Positions 17,454-25,350 of a stretch of DNA of 64,000 nt are shown here, piece after piece; the first letter of the stretch is position 1; every line of letters begins with the position of its first letter. Made by a program: the position numbers and the translations under genes. The DNA comes from Bacillota bacterium (GTDB taxonomy: Bacteria > Bacillota_I > Bacilli_A > RF39 > UBA660), in assembly GCA_015059435.1 (NCBI GenBank), contig SVAJ01000001.1, forward strand, positions 62,001 through 126,000, read 5' to 3'. A model generated the notes under the pieces. It did not search any database. It saw only the letters and a list, made by a program, of their open reading frames with translations, and had not been told where the DNA came from.

Positions 17454-18255
17454 TTACTTCGTTTTTTTCCTTAACTTTTACTTTTTGTTTTTCTTTTTGA
17501 CGTTTACTTTGTATTAAAGTATAAGGCTTATTATTTAAAGTGTTATTTATAAGTGATAATTTCTTATATACATCTGCATTCTTTTTTGCAATTTCATAAT
17601 AGTTCTTTAAATTTCTATAGTCTCTTGTTTGTAATGGTTCTAGTGAACTGATAGTATCCATTATAGTATCTTCAGGAATTGTTGTATCACTAACTACTTG
17701 GCAATCAAACATATCTACAAAGCTTAATGTTTCTGGTAAATCACTTATTCCTGCTTTAGCAAATAGGATTGGCCATTTATTTTGATTTTTTTCTTCTTTT
17801 ACTATTTCTTGTAGCATAGCAATTTTTTCATCTGTTAAATGTTTCGCAATACCTAGTTTTTCTAAAGATACATATCTTCCTCTTTTAATACCAGGTATTT
17901 CTTTTCTCATATCAGTAATAGCACTTTCATATAAACTATCTAATTCTTCATTTATTTTTGGATATGGTTGACTTACTGCATATACATCATAAGTATTTGA
18001 ATTAGAATTTTCTCTTGTTGTGATAAAGAAGTCTTTTTTGTTTCTAATTGATGCATTTCTAATAAAATCAACTACACCATATTTACTATTACCATTATTA
18101 TGATAACTTGAATCAGTAAACTTTTTACCATTTACTACAACTTCACTTTCACCAGTATTTTCTAAGATAACCCCTGTTCTTACTTTTTCCGAGTTTTTTA
18201 ATCTTAGTTCTACATTTAATACTCTTCTTCTATTAACAATTGGTAAAATTAACAT
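17437..18255 (-). CDS. Conserved-looking protein of unknown function
   Basis: No family recognised. 272 aa from the ATG at 18255, chosen because AGGTGG precedes it by 5 bases; a GTG three codons earlier falls within the binding site. It is soluble, with a beta-rich N-terminal third (LNVELRLKNSEKVRTGVILE, GESEVVVNGKKF), a central mixed region with SLEKLGIAKHLTDEKIAMLQ, and a very basic C-terminus (KRQKEKQKVKVKEKNEVNVK). Its own promoter lies at 18277-18305. It overlaps tcdA, so the two probably share an mRNA. Confidence 0.7.
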   Translation of the reverse strand: MLILPIVNRRRVLNVELRLKNSEKVRTGVILENTGESEVVVNGKKFTDSSYHNNGNSKYGVVDFIRNASIRNKKDFFITTRENSNSNTYDVYAVSQPYPKINEELDSLYESAITDMRKEIPGIKRGRYVSLEKLGIAKHLTDEKIAMLQEIVKEEKNQNKWPILFAKAGISDLPETLSFVDMFDCQVVSDTTIPEDTIMDTISSLEPLQTRDYRNLKNYYEIAKKNADVYKKLSLINNTLNNKPYTLIQSKRQKEKQKVKVKEKNEVNVKVA

Positions 18256-18276
18256 TTCTACCACCTCGCATGGGTT

Positions 18277-18305
18277 ATTATATCATTTTTTTCTTTTAAA
18301 ATCAA
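18277..18305 (-). promoter_or_regulatory. Sigma-A promoter of the gene at 17437-18255
   Basis: Minus strand: TTGATT (18300-18305), 17-base spacer, TATAAT (18277-18282). It begins directly after the terminator of the structured RNA, which argues that the RNA is not a riboswitch for this gene. Confidence 0.75.
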
Positions 18306-18490
18306 CAAAAAAAGTCAGAAAGAGCGGTTTTGTCCAACGATAAAACCTGCATATATACAGGTGGGTGTTCGTACGCTATCCTTAGGATCCCTACTTATAG
18401 TAGGTCTTCAACACAGATAACTGATCGGAACTCCCTTATCGTCAATTTCGTCGGTTTTATATGAGAACAAAATTGTCGCTTCTCTCTGAC
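18306..18490 (-). ncRNA. Stand-alone structured RNA, class uncertain (6S-like size)
   Basis: About 185 nt with its own promoter and terminator and no ORF. The 5' end GTCAGAGAGAAGCG pairs with the 3' CGCTCTTTCTGAC (13 pairs, one bulge) just before a T7 run. Inward, TTTTGTTC pairs with GGACAAAA (8) and ATAAAACC with GGTTTTAT (8). The interior contains hairpins CCTAC/GTAGG and ATCC/GGAT and a GTGTT/AACAC helix. Size and long closing stem resemble 6S RNA, but the branched interior does not fit a simple central bubble; other stand-alone RNA classes are possible. No SRP, RNase P or tmRNA signatures are present. Confidence 0.65.
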
Positions 18491-18496
18491 AACTTT

Positions 18497-18526
18497 ATTA
18501 TATCATACTTATTTTTTTAAATACAA
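18497..18526 (-). promoter_or_regulatory. Promoter of the structured RNA
   Basis: Minus strand: TTGTAT (18521-18526), 18-base spacer, TATAAT (18497-18502). The predicted start near 18490 coincides with the first base of the closing stem. Confidence 0.7.
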
Positions 18527-18576
18527 GCATTTTAACGTTTTTTTATTAATTGAATACTTTATTATAGGTGAAGATT

Positions 18577-19335
18577 ATGTACTATAATTTTAATGATATT
18601 TCTATCTATTATGAAAAGTATGGTAATGGTAATAAGAATATTCTAATACTACCTGGATGGGGAGATACTAGAAAAACATTCATGAGTATGATTAGCTATT
18701 TAAAAGAGTATTATACAGTTTATATAGTTGACTATCCTGGTTTTGGAAATAGTTCTTTTCCTAAATATGATTTGACAATATATGATTATACAAATTATAT
18801 TAGAAAATTTATTAAAGATTTAAATATTACTAATTCCATTATAATAGCTCATTCTTTTGGAGGAAGGATTGCTACTCTGCTTACTGGATATTATAAAGAA
18901 GATATAGAAAAGTTGGTATTTATTGATGTTGCACCTATTAAACATAAGAAAACTATATTTAAGTTTATTAAAGAAAAAACTTATAAGATGCTAAAGAAAG
19001 TTAAGTTCATTTTACCTAAAAAATATAGGAACATCTATTTAAATAAATTACTTAATGTATTTGGTTCTAGTGATTATAAAAGTCTTCCTTGTAATATGCA
19101 AAAAACTTTTCAAAATATTGTAGGTGAAGATTTAACTATGTATTTAAATAATATAAAGCAAGAAACACTTATTATATGGGGCGAATTAGATAAAGATACT
19201 CCTTTGAAAGATGGTATAAAAATTAATTCTTTAATTAAAAATTCAGCTATTATTACTCTTTCTAAAGCTGGACATTTTTCATATTTAGATTATCCAATAT
19301 TAACTAATAGAATAATAAAAGAGTTCTTAAAATGA
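18577..19335 (+). CDS. Alpha/beta-hydrolase fold protein
   Basis: Predicted esterase/lipase-like hydrolase of 252 aa, no signal peptide. Fold features: oxyanion-region LPGWGDTRKTF, nucleophile elbow AHSFGG (Ser about residue 90), acid GELDKDTP (about 211) and catalytic His AGHFSYLDYP (about 235), so the triad is complete. Start is ATG 18577, with AGGTG 6 bases upstream; an in-frame GTG three codons earlier is inside that site. Plus-strand gene between the divergent structured RNA and a convergent terminator. Substrate unknown. Confidence 0.85.
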   Translation: MYYNFNDISIYYEKYGNGNKNILILPGWGDTRKTFMSMISYLKEYYTVYIVDYPGFGNSSFPKYDLTIYDYTNYIRKFIKDLNITNSIIIAHSFGGRIATLLTGYYKEDIEKLVFIDVAPIKHKKTIFKFIKEKTYKMLKKVKFILPKKYRNIYLNKLLNVFGSSDYKSLPCNMQKTFQNIVGEDLTMYLNNIKQETLIIWGELDKDTPLKDGIKINSLIKNSAIITLSKAGHFSYLDYPILTNRIIKEFLK

Positions 19336-19343
19336 ACTCTTTT
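19317..19343. terminator. Convergent bidirectional terminator
   Basis: AAAAGAGTTC (19317-19326) pairs with GAACTCTTTT (19334-19343), between the plus-strand hydrolase and the minus-strand membrane protein. Confidence 0.8.
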
Positions 19344-19992
19344 ATGGTATTATTTCTTCTTTTTTATCATCTTCTGATGTAATAATAATTTTTCCATGGA
19401 AATGCTTATTTGTAACTTCTTTATTATCAGTTACAGTACTAGATACCCAAACTCTTAGTTTATGAGTTTTTTCTTCTTTAGCTTTTAGTTTTTCTTTAAA
19501 TACTATTCTTGTGTCATCTATTTTTTTTATATTTTTATTGTCTATACTATATTTTAGATCAGATACATCATATAGTTTTTTTTCACATTTATCTATTTTA
19601 ATCATTTCATCATCATTTTGAATTTCAACTGTATATGTTTTTGATTTATTACTGGTATTTGTTATTGTGAATACATATGGTTCTAATTTTTTAGAATATT
19701 CATCAATAATTGGTCTTTCATCTACTATATTAACAATATCTCCTATACCTGTATCAGTTTCATTAAATACAACTTCCATACTTCCTGTTTTTAGAACAGT
19801 GTATTTATTTTCTTTTCTAACAGATGAAAATATTATATATGAACTAGTTATAATTACACTTATTATTAGTATTACACATAAAACAGTTAATTCTAATTCT
19901 TTAGCTTTCATCCTACTTATAACACTAGGAACAGTGGTATTATTATTTCTTTTAATATCGGCAATAGTTAATTTCTTTTTTCTTCTACCCAT
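19342..19992 (-). CDS. Membrane-anchored beta-sandwich-like surface protein (paralogue of 61912-62484)
   Basis: 216 aa: cytoplasmic basic N-terminus (MGRRKKKL), one transmembrane helix (about 34-57, LTVLCVILIISVIITSSYII), then a predicted external beta-rich domain. Phrases such as KTGSMEVVF, PYVFTITNTSNKSKTYTVEI and HKLRVWVSSTV..HFHGKIIITS recall SipW-dependent CalY/TasA-type domains, but no firm family can be assigned. The same layout and the RVW..H-[FY]-HG ending occur in the protein at 61912-62484. Own promoter at 20021-20049. It lies directly downstream of a class B sortase but has no C-terminal sorting signal. Confidence 0.7.
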   Translation of the reverse strand: MGRRKKKLTIADIKRNNNTTVPSVISRMKAKELELTVLCVILIISVIITSSYIIFSSVRKENKYTVLKTGSMEVVFNETDTGIGDIVNIVDERPIIDEYSKKLEPYVFTITNTSNKSKTYTVEIQNDDEMIKIDKCEKKLYDVSDLKYSIDNKNIKKIDDTRIVFKEKLKAKEEKTHKLRVWVSSTVTDNKEVTNKHFHGKIIITSEDDKKEEIIP

Positions 19993-20020
19993 AATACACC
20001 ACCTTTTCTATGTTATATTA

Positions 20021-20049
20021 ATTATATCAAACCTAATTTAGTAAAACAA
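20021..20049 (-). promoter_or_regulatory. Sigma-A promoter of the gene at 19342-19992
   Basis: Minus strand: TTGTTT (20044-20049), 17-base spacer, TATAAT (20021-20026), followed by AAAGGTGGTG before the ATG. Confidence 0.7.
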
Positions 20050-20053
20050 TATT

Positions 20054-20833
20054 TTATTTTCTTATTTCTTTTTTTATTAATTTAGCATGTAAAACCATTT
20101 TATCTGTTTCATTATAACAAGTCGATAATGTTATTATTTTATCAGTTGTAGATACATTAGTATTAAAATTATATACACTTCTATTTGTTATATTAATTAA
20201 GAAATTATTATAGTTTTGTTCATCATTAAAATTTATTTGTAGGTAATCATCTGTTGTTTTTATGCGATATATACTAAACACTTCATATATATAATTATTA
20301 GCTGGGGTTGATACTTTTACTATGTGTTTTTTAGTGTCTTGCCAGTTTTTAGTAAGAGTATTTTTCAAGCTACCAAACATAGAGCCATCTACTCTACCAT
20401 GAGCATATATAATACTATTCTGATCATTTTCCATATTATTTCTATAATCTAAAAATAACCATCCTGCTTGATTATATTCATTATTAAATGAATGATATAA
20501 ATAGTAGTTATTATCATTAGTTTGAACAAATGGATAGTTTATATTAGTACCTGGTATTTTTACCCATCCAACTGTTTTGTCATTTTCTTCTAGTAATTTA
20601 GTAAAATCTAATGATAAGAATTTTTCATTTATATATTTACTATTATTATCATATATTACTATTTCTGAGTTAGTTTCTGGCTTGTTTTTTATTTTTTCTT
20701 CTATACTTTTAATTTGGTCATTAGTTTTTTTATTATCTATAAACCACGGAATGATTTTAGTTAATGAAAATATAATTAGTCCTATAAAAAATAGTATAAG
20801 TATAATTCTTATTGTTTGTATTAGCTTATTCAT
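20054..20833 (-). CDS. srtB: Class B sortase
   Basis: Membrane-anchored transpeptidase predicted to attach or crosslink surface proteins. 259 aa: N-terminal membrane helix (about 9-31), then the sortase B domain with VGWVKIPGTNINYPFVQ (about 88), catalytic His in YAHGR (about 143) and catalytic Cys in TLSTC (about 237). The position usually held by the catalytic Arg, just before the final VVHAKL strand, reads DKMVLHAKL, i.e. Lys. No obvious sorting-signal substrate is encoded beside it. It is flanked by the glyS terminator upstream and the promoter of the membrane beta-protein downstream. Confidence 0.88.
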   Translation of the reverse strand: MNKLIQTIRIILILFFIGLIIFSLTKIIPWFIDNKKTNDQIKSIEEKIKNKPETNSEIVIYDNNSKYINEKFLSLDFTKLLEENDKTVGWVKIPGTNINYPFVQTNDNNYYLYHSFNNEYNQAGWLFLDYRNNMENDQNSIIYAHGRVDGSMFGSLKNTLTKNWQDTKKHIVKVSTPANNYIYEVFSIYRIKTTDDYLQINFNDEQNYNNFLINITNRSVYNFNTNVSTTDKIITLSTCYNETDKMVLHAKLIKKEIRK

Positions 20834-20867
20834 ATTATTACCTCACTATATTCTATTATTTCATAAA

Positions 20868-20898
20868 ATCAAAAAAAATACTAGATTTCTCTAGTATT
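20868..20898 (-). terminator. Intrinsic terminator of glyS
   Basis: AATACTAG/CTAGTATT hairpin with a run of eight T on the minus strand, just after the glyS stop. Confidence 0.85.
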
Positions 20899-22267
20899 AA
20901 AATTTTATTTTTTCTTCTATATATTTTTCTACTTCATCTAAATTTAAAGTAATTTGTTCCATAGTATCTCTATCTCTTATAGTAACTGTGTTATTATTTA
21001 TAGTTTCATCATCTATTGTGATACAGTATGGTGTACCGATAGCATCAGCTCTTCTATATCTTTTACCAATAGAAGCTGTTTCATCATAACTAACCATGAA
21101 ACTTTTAGATAGTTTTTCATATACTTCTTTAGCCTTTTCTCCATGATATTTTTTATTAAGTGGTAGGATAGCTGCTTTATATGGAGCTAAATATGGAGTT
21201 AGTCTCATTACTTCACGAGTATCTCCATTTTCTAATTCTTCAATAGTATATGCATTATCTAGAACCGCTAATACTGCTCGATCACATCCTACAGTTGACT
21301 CGATTATGTATGGAATAAATTTTTCGTTTGTTTCTGGATCTAAATATTCTTGTGATACAGTTGAAAATTCTTGATGACGAGACAAATCATAATTTGTTCT
21401 ATTATGTGTACCATTTATTTCTCCCCATCCAAATGAGAATTTATATTCGATATCACATGCTTCTTTGGCATAATGAGCTAATTTTTCATGATCATGAAAT
21501 CTTAATTTTTCTTCAGGTATTCCTAAATCCATAAAATATTTTTTAGCATAATCTTTAAAATAATTATATAGTTCTGAATCTGTTCCTTCTTTACAAAATG
21601 TTTGATATTCCATTTGTTCAAATTCAATTGTTCTAAAAGTAAAGTTTCCTGGAGTTATTTCGTTTCTAAATGCTTTACCAATTTGTCCTATACTAAAAGG
21701 AAGTTTGGCACGCATTGTTCTTTGAACGTTTAAGAAGTTTGTATATTCTCCTTGGGCATTTTCTGGACGTAGGTAAACTTTATTCTTACCATCTTCAGTA
21801 ACTCCTCTATGAGTTTCAAACATTAGATTAAATTGTCTTATATCAGTATAATCACTTTTACCACATTTAGGACATGGTACTTTGTGTTCTTTGATATAAG
21901 CCATCATTTCTTCTTCTGTCATACCATCAGCATGAGCATTTTCATCAAAGTCATCAATTAGATTATCAGCTCTATGTCTTGTTTTACAACTTTTACAATC
22001 AAGTAATGGATCTGAGAAACTTCCAACATGTCCACTTGCTTCCCAAACTCTTGGATGCATTAAAATGGCAGCATCTACTTCATAGGCATTTGGACGTTCT
22101 TGAACAAATCTTTTTCTCCATGAATCTTTAATATTGTTCTTTAATCTACTACCTAATGGACCATAATCCCAAGTATTGGCAAGTCCACCATATATTTCTG
22201 ATCCTTGAAATATATATCCATATTGTTTACAGTAATTAACTAATTTTTCCATTGTTATTTTTTCCAT
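20897..22267 (-). CDS. glyS: Glycyl-tRNA synthetase, single-chain dimeric type
   Basis: Charges tRNA-Gly. 456 aa of the eukaryote/archaea/Mollicutes-like alpha2 type, not the GlyQ/GlyS tetramer of Bacillus. Motifs: QGSEIYGGLANTWDYGPLG (about 21-39), two-Cys pairs CKSCK and CPKCGK in the insertion, RPENAQGEYTNF, IGQIGKAFRNEITP (motif 2), FEQMEYQTFC and the motif 3 region ESTVGCDRAVLAVL, and an anticodon-binding domain at the C-terminus. AAGGAGG site and a T-box leader upstream. It occupies the glyQS slot next to recO as in Bacilli. Confidence 0.97.
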   Translation of the reverse strand: MEKITMEKLVNYCKQYGYIFQGSEIYGGLANTWDYGPLGSRLKNNIKDSWRKRFVQERPNAYEVDAAILMHPRVWEASGHVGSFSDPLLDCKSCKTRHRADNLIDDFDENAHADGMTEEEMMAYIKEHKVPCPKCGKSDYTDIRQFNLMFETHRGVTEDGKNKVYLRPENAQGEYTNFLNVQRTMRAKLPFSIGQIGKAFRNEITPGNFTFRTIEFEQMEYQTFCKEGTDSELYNYFKDYAKKYFMDLGIPEEKLRFHDHEKLAHYAKEACDIEYKFSFGWGEINGTHNRTNYDLSRHQEFSTVSQEYLDPETNEKFIPYIIESTVGCDRAVLAVLDNAYTIEELENGDTREVMRLTPYLAPYKAAILPLNKKYHGEKAKEVYEKLSKSFMVSYDETASIGKRYRRADAIGTPYCITIDDETINNNTVTIRDRDTMEQITLNLDEVEKYIEEKIKF

Positions 22268-22282
22268 ATAATTTCCTCCTTA

Positions 22283-22408
22283 AAATAAAAACTCCTAGAA
22301 TATTTATAAGGACGAAGTATACTCCGCGGTTCCACCTTACTTATTCTAGAAGAATCATCTCTTTCTTATACTGCTCGGGGCTTTCCACACCCGTCATCAC
22401 ACTTATCA
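22283..22408 (-). ncRNA. Short T-box leader of glyS
   Basis: Contains the T-box core AAGGTGGAACCGCGG (near 22321-22335). The terminator is formed by CTAGAATA with TATTCTAG and AAGG with CCTT, before a T5 run (22285-22289). From predicted start (about 22408) to the core is only about 70 nt, so stem I is much shorter than in the his and ile leaders here. It contains CGGG/CCCG pairing. I could not assign the specifier codon with confidence. Confidence 0.85.
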
Positions 22409-22414
22409 GTTATA

Positions 22415-22443
22415 ATAATACTATTTTTAATCTCGATTGTCAA
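22415..22443 (-). promoter_or_regulatory. Sigma-A promoter of the glyS T-box transcript
   Basis: Minus strand: TTGACA (22438-22443), 17-base spacer, TATTAT (22415-22420). Confidence 0.8.
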
Positions 22444-22448
22444 TTATA

Positions 22449-23513
22449 TTAACGTAATTGTTTTTGTTTTAGTTTTTCGTCACTATGTGGCATAATTATG
22501 TTATTTAGTTCTGCTAATCTTTCAATTATATCTTTTTGTTCATTATAAAATTCAGATAAATCAGCATTTTCTATTCTGTCTAGAGCATTATTAAAAATAT
22601 TTAAAATTTCATCATCTGATAAAATTAACGGTTCAGAATTTAATATTTTTTCTAAATTGTCAGGATTTGGATATGCGTAGTAATTTACTATTTTTGATTT
22701 GTCTAATACGTATGCTAGACGTGGATATTCTTTTAATTGTCCTTTTCCTAAAGCAAAGAATGGCGAATTTATTACTAAATTTTGAATTTTATGTGGTGCG
22801 AATATTCCGATTCTTCTGTGCGTTGGATCGTATGTAACTTTTTTATCATCAACTAACATTCCTGTAATACAATGATTACCATCAATTTGATCATTATTAA
22901 TATTAGCATTTTTTTGTATAAAATCACTCTCTTTGGATGATAATACTGGAACTGTAGCAGCTATATTACCCATTTTATTTAATATATCTGTCAATAAGGA
23001 AGCATTGTGTCTACAAACTCCATATCCTGTTGTTATTCTTGTACCTAATAATTCATGGTATAACTCATCTTCATTTTTAAATATATGATATTTATATTTG
23101 CTATCTTTAGATAAATATCCTTTTTCAAGAATATAATTATATAGAACTGCTATTTCTAGCGGATTTTTAATTTGTAATTTTTCAAATAAATTAGCAATAC
23201 TTGTGACAAATTTATCATATAGTTCTGTACATTCTTTATATTCATTAAGTTCCTGTAGTTTTGTATACTTATTGTCTGACATTTTAAAATAGCAACAACT
23301 TCCGACTACTGGTAGAGCAAGTAAAAGTGTTATCCAAGTATTAGTAGCATTTAATTCATTTGTTAGATATCCATAAAGTAATTCAATACCTATAGATGTT
23401 TCTCCAAGTCCTAGCATTATATTAAATCCTTTTTTATTTAGATTTCTCATTCTTTCAATACTACTTAAATATTTCTTATTAATGTTTATATATTCATTGT
23501 TATTTTCTTTCAT
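22449..23513 (-). CDS. Transglutaminase-like cysteine enzyme, membrane-associated (paralogue of 54580-55662)
   Basis: 354 aa. After a basic N-terminus there are two hydrophobic stretches (about 30-50 and 57-76), then a soluble domain with a Cys-His-Asp layout: GYGVCRHNASLLTDIL (Cys about 166), DGNHCITGMLVDDK (His about 214) and VTYDPTHRRIG (Asp about 228). This order fits the transglutaminase-like/papain-type core. The gene at 54580-55662 has the same architecture (GLGVCRS, NHAITTV, YILDPMN). Whether it is a protease or crosslinker is unknown. Good AGGGGGA site before the ATG. Confidence 0.65.
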   Translation of the reverse strand: MKENNNEYININKKYLSSIERMRNLNKKGFNIMLGLGETSIGIELLYGYLTNELNATNTWITLLLALPVVGSCCYFKMSDNKYTKLQELNEYKECTELYDKFVTSIANLFEKLQIKNPLEIAVLYNYILEKGYLSKDSKYKYHIFKNEDELYHELLGTRITTGYGVCRHNASLLTDILNKMGNIAATVPVLSSKESDFIQKNANINNDQIDGNHCITGMLVDDKKVTYDPTHRRIGIFAPHKIQNLVINSPFFALGKGQLKEYPRLAYVLDKSKIVNYYAYPNPDNLEKILNSEPLILSDDEILNIFNNALDRIENADLSEFYNEQKDIIERLAELNNIIMPHSDEKLKQKQLR

Positions 23514-23544
23514 ATTATCCCCCTTTTTTTGTGCGCATATTATA

Positions 23545-23579
23545 ACAAAAAAAGCTTAATTTGTCAACTTATTAAGCTC
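23545..23579 (-). terminator. Intrinsic terminator of recO
   Basis: AGCTTAAT/ATTAAGCT hairpin with a T7 run on the minus strand. The recO stop TAA is inside the hairpin. Confidence 0.8.
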
Positions 23580-24296
23580 TTTGATAAACTTCTTACTCTT
23601 TAAATATATACCAGTATATCTATCATAATAATCGTCTAAGAATTCATTAATTTCTTTTACTACTTTATCACTTACGTCTAATTTTGTAATATTAGAAATA
23701 TCTACATAATAGAACATTCTTATCATTTTAATAGTTTTATCACTAACTAAAATATCATTCTGATAACAGTTTCTACAGATATATCCTCCATGAGATGATG
23801 AAATTGTTACTATATCTTTAGTACTTCCACAGATACTACAAGCATCTATTGAAGGCGATACTCCTAGGTAATCTAGAAGTTTTAATTCTAAGATGTTGGT
23901 TAATATTAAAGGATTAAATCCTTCTTCTATTTTTAAAAGAGTTGCTTTTAGTAAGTCAAATATTTCTACATCTTCATTTTGTTTTATTACTTGACTAGTT
24001 AATTCTAGTATAAATGATGCATAACTAACTTTTTCTAAGTCCATAACCGTTTTTGAAAATGAATTAATTACATCTACTCCTATTAGTGTAGATAGACCTT
24101 TTTCTTTATGATAGATATGAAATTTACCATAAATAAGTTTACGACTTACTCCTCTAAGTTTACTTTTCATATTACGAGAACCTTTAGACATAATCCCAAT
24201 AAGACCATATTCTTTAGTAAATACATTTAGTATTTTACTTGATTCACTATAATTAGTTTCACTTAAGACAATACCTTCTACTTCTTCTATTTTCAT
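23556..24296 (-). CDS. recO: DNA repair protein RecO
   Basis: Loads RecA onto SSB-coated DNA with RecFR. 246 aa. N-terminal OB fold (VEGIVLSETNYSESSKILNVFTKEYG), GSRNMKSKLRGV, and a zinc finger CSIC (about 157) with CRNC (about 178) around SSHGGYICRNCY. It follows yqzL by 4 bases within the era-yqzL-recO cluster and ends in its own terminator. Confidence 0.94.
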   Translation of the reverse strand: MKIEEVEGIVLSETNYSESSKILNVFTKEYGLIGIMSKGSRNMKSKLRGVSRKLIYGKFHIYHKEKGLSTLIGVDVINSFSKTVMDLEKVSYASFILELTSQVIKQNEDVEIFDLLKATLLKIEEGFNPLILTNILELKLLDYLGVSPSIDACSICGSTKDIVTISSSHGGYICRNCYQNDILVSDKTIKMIRMFYYVDISNITKLDVSDKVVKEINEFLDDYYDRYTGIYLKSKKFIKELNKLTN

Positions 24297-24300
24297 TTTA

Positions 24301-24387
24301 TCACTTCTTTTTTTCTATTGCTTGTAATAAATTGTAATACTTTATATCACCTGTTTTTATAAATAGTTTCCAAAGTATTTCATCCAT
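24301..24387 (-). CDS. yqzL: YqzL-like small protein
   Basis: A 28-aa ORF, ATG at 24387 and TGA at 24301, sitting exactly between era and recO where Bacilli carry yqzL. The sequence has the YqzL-type pattern W-K-[LV]-F-x-x-T-G-[DN]-I, here LWKLFIKTGDIKYYNLLQA. Function is unknown in the family. AGAGGTGAT upstream is a good ribosome binding site but is folded into a hairpin (24390-24419). Confidence 0.8.
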   Translation of the reverse strand: MDEILWKLFIKTGDIKYYNLLQAIEKKK

Positions 24388-24389
24388 AA

Positions 24390-24419
24390 AATCACCTCTA
24401 TATTTCTATAGTGGTGATT
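24390..24419 (-). promoter_or_regulatory. Hairpin sequestering the yqzL ribosome binding site
   Basis: On the minus strand AATCACC-A-CTATA pairs with TATAG-A-GGTGATT around a GAAA tetraloop: 12 pairs with one A/A mismatch. The 3' arm contains the AGGTGAT site of yqzL, 3 bases before the ATG. No T run follows, so it is not a normal terminator. Confidence 0.65.
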
Positions 24420-24459
24420 CTCTATTTATATTATACACTTTTTATTTAATTTTTTCTAA

Positions 24460-25350
24460 TTATTCATCTTCATCTTTTAGACCTAATTCTAAGAAATATT
24501 TTTCTTCATCACGCCAGTTTTTCAATGTTTTAACATAAGTTTCTAAGAATACTTTTTTACCTAAGAATTTTTCCATATCAAATCTAGCACGAGAACCTAT
24601 TTCTTTTAACATAGATCCACCTTTACCAATAATTATTTTTTTAACGTTGTCTCTATCTACTACAATTAATACTTGAATATGAACTAAATCTTCCTCTTCT
24701 TCATAGTTTTCTACATAACAAGTTACTGTATGAGGTATTTCTTGTTTAGTTAGTTCTAATACCTTTTCACGTACAAATTCTGCCATTATAAATCTTGTAG
24801 TAACATTAGTTAAATCATCTTCTGAGAAAATTTTTTCTGTTTCATCTAGATATTTTTTTATACAATCAACTACTACATTTAAATTATTATTTTTCATAGC
24901 TGATATTGGTATAATTTCTGCAAAGTCATATAATTCTTTTAATTCATTTATTTTTTGTAAAAGAATAGTTTTATCTTTTATTTGATCTATCTTATTTAGT
25001 AGTAAGAATACAGGTACTCCTTTATCTTTTATTCTATCTAGGATGTATTGATCTCCTTTACCAAATCCTTTAGATATATCTATTAAAAATAAAACTACAT
25101 CTACACCTTCAGTATTATTATAAGCTTTTTTATTCATTAAATTACCTAGTTTATGAGTAGGTTTATGAATACCTGGGGTATCTATAAATATTATTTGAGA
25201 ATCTATATCATTATATATTCCTTGTATAACATTACGTGTCGTACCGCTTACATTTGATGTAATTGCGAGTTTCATACCTAATAAACTATTTAATAATGTT
25301 GATTTACCTACATTTGGTCTACCTACTAAACTTACAAAACCACATTTCAT
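24460..25350 (-). CDS. era: GTPase Era
   Basis: Ribosome-assembly GTPase binding the 3' end of 16S rRNA. 296 aa. G1 GRPNVGKSTL (about 9), G2/G3 SGTTRN and IDTPGIHKP, G4 LNKIDQ (about 124), G5 ISAMKN, then a KH domain with IIIGKGGSMLKEIG (about 240). ATG overlaps the cdd stop by 4 bases (ATGA-type coupling), as in the conserved cdd-era operon of Bacilli. Confidence 0.97.
   Translation of the reverse strand: MKCGFVSLVGRPNVGKSTLLNSLLGMKLAITSNVSGTTRNVIQGIYNDIDSQIIFIDTPGIHKPTHKLGNLMNKKAYNNTEGVDVVLFLIDISKGFGKGDQYILDRIKDKGVPVFLLLNKIDQIKDKTILLQKINELKELYDFAEIIPISAMKNNNLNVVVDCIKKYLDETEKIFSEDDLTNVTTRFIMAEFVREKVLELTKQEIPHTVTCYVENYEEEEDLVHIQVLIVVDRDNVKKIIIGKGGSMLKEIGSRARFDMEKFLGKKVFLETYVKTLKNWRDEEKYFLELGLKDEDE

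Noticed and set aside
18306-18490. Reading the structured RNA as a riboswitch for the downstream unknown gene
   Set aside because: Its terminator is followed at once by a complete promoter (18277-18305) for that gene, and no known riboswitch core was seen.
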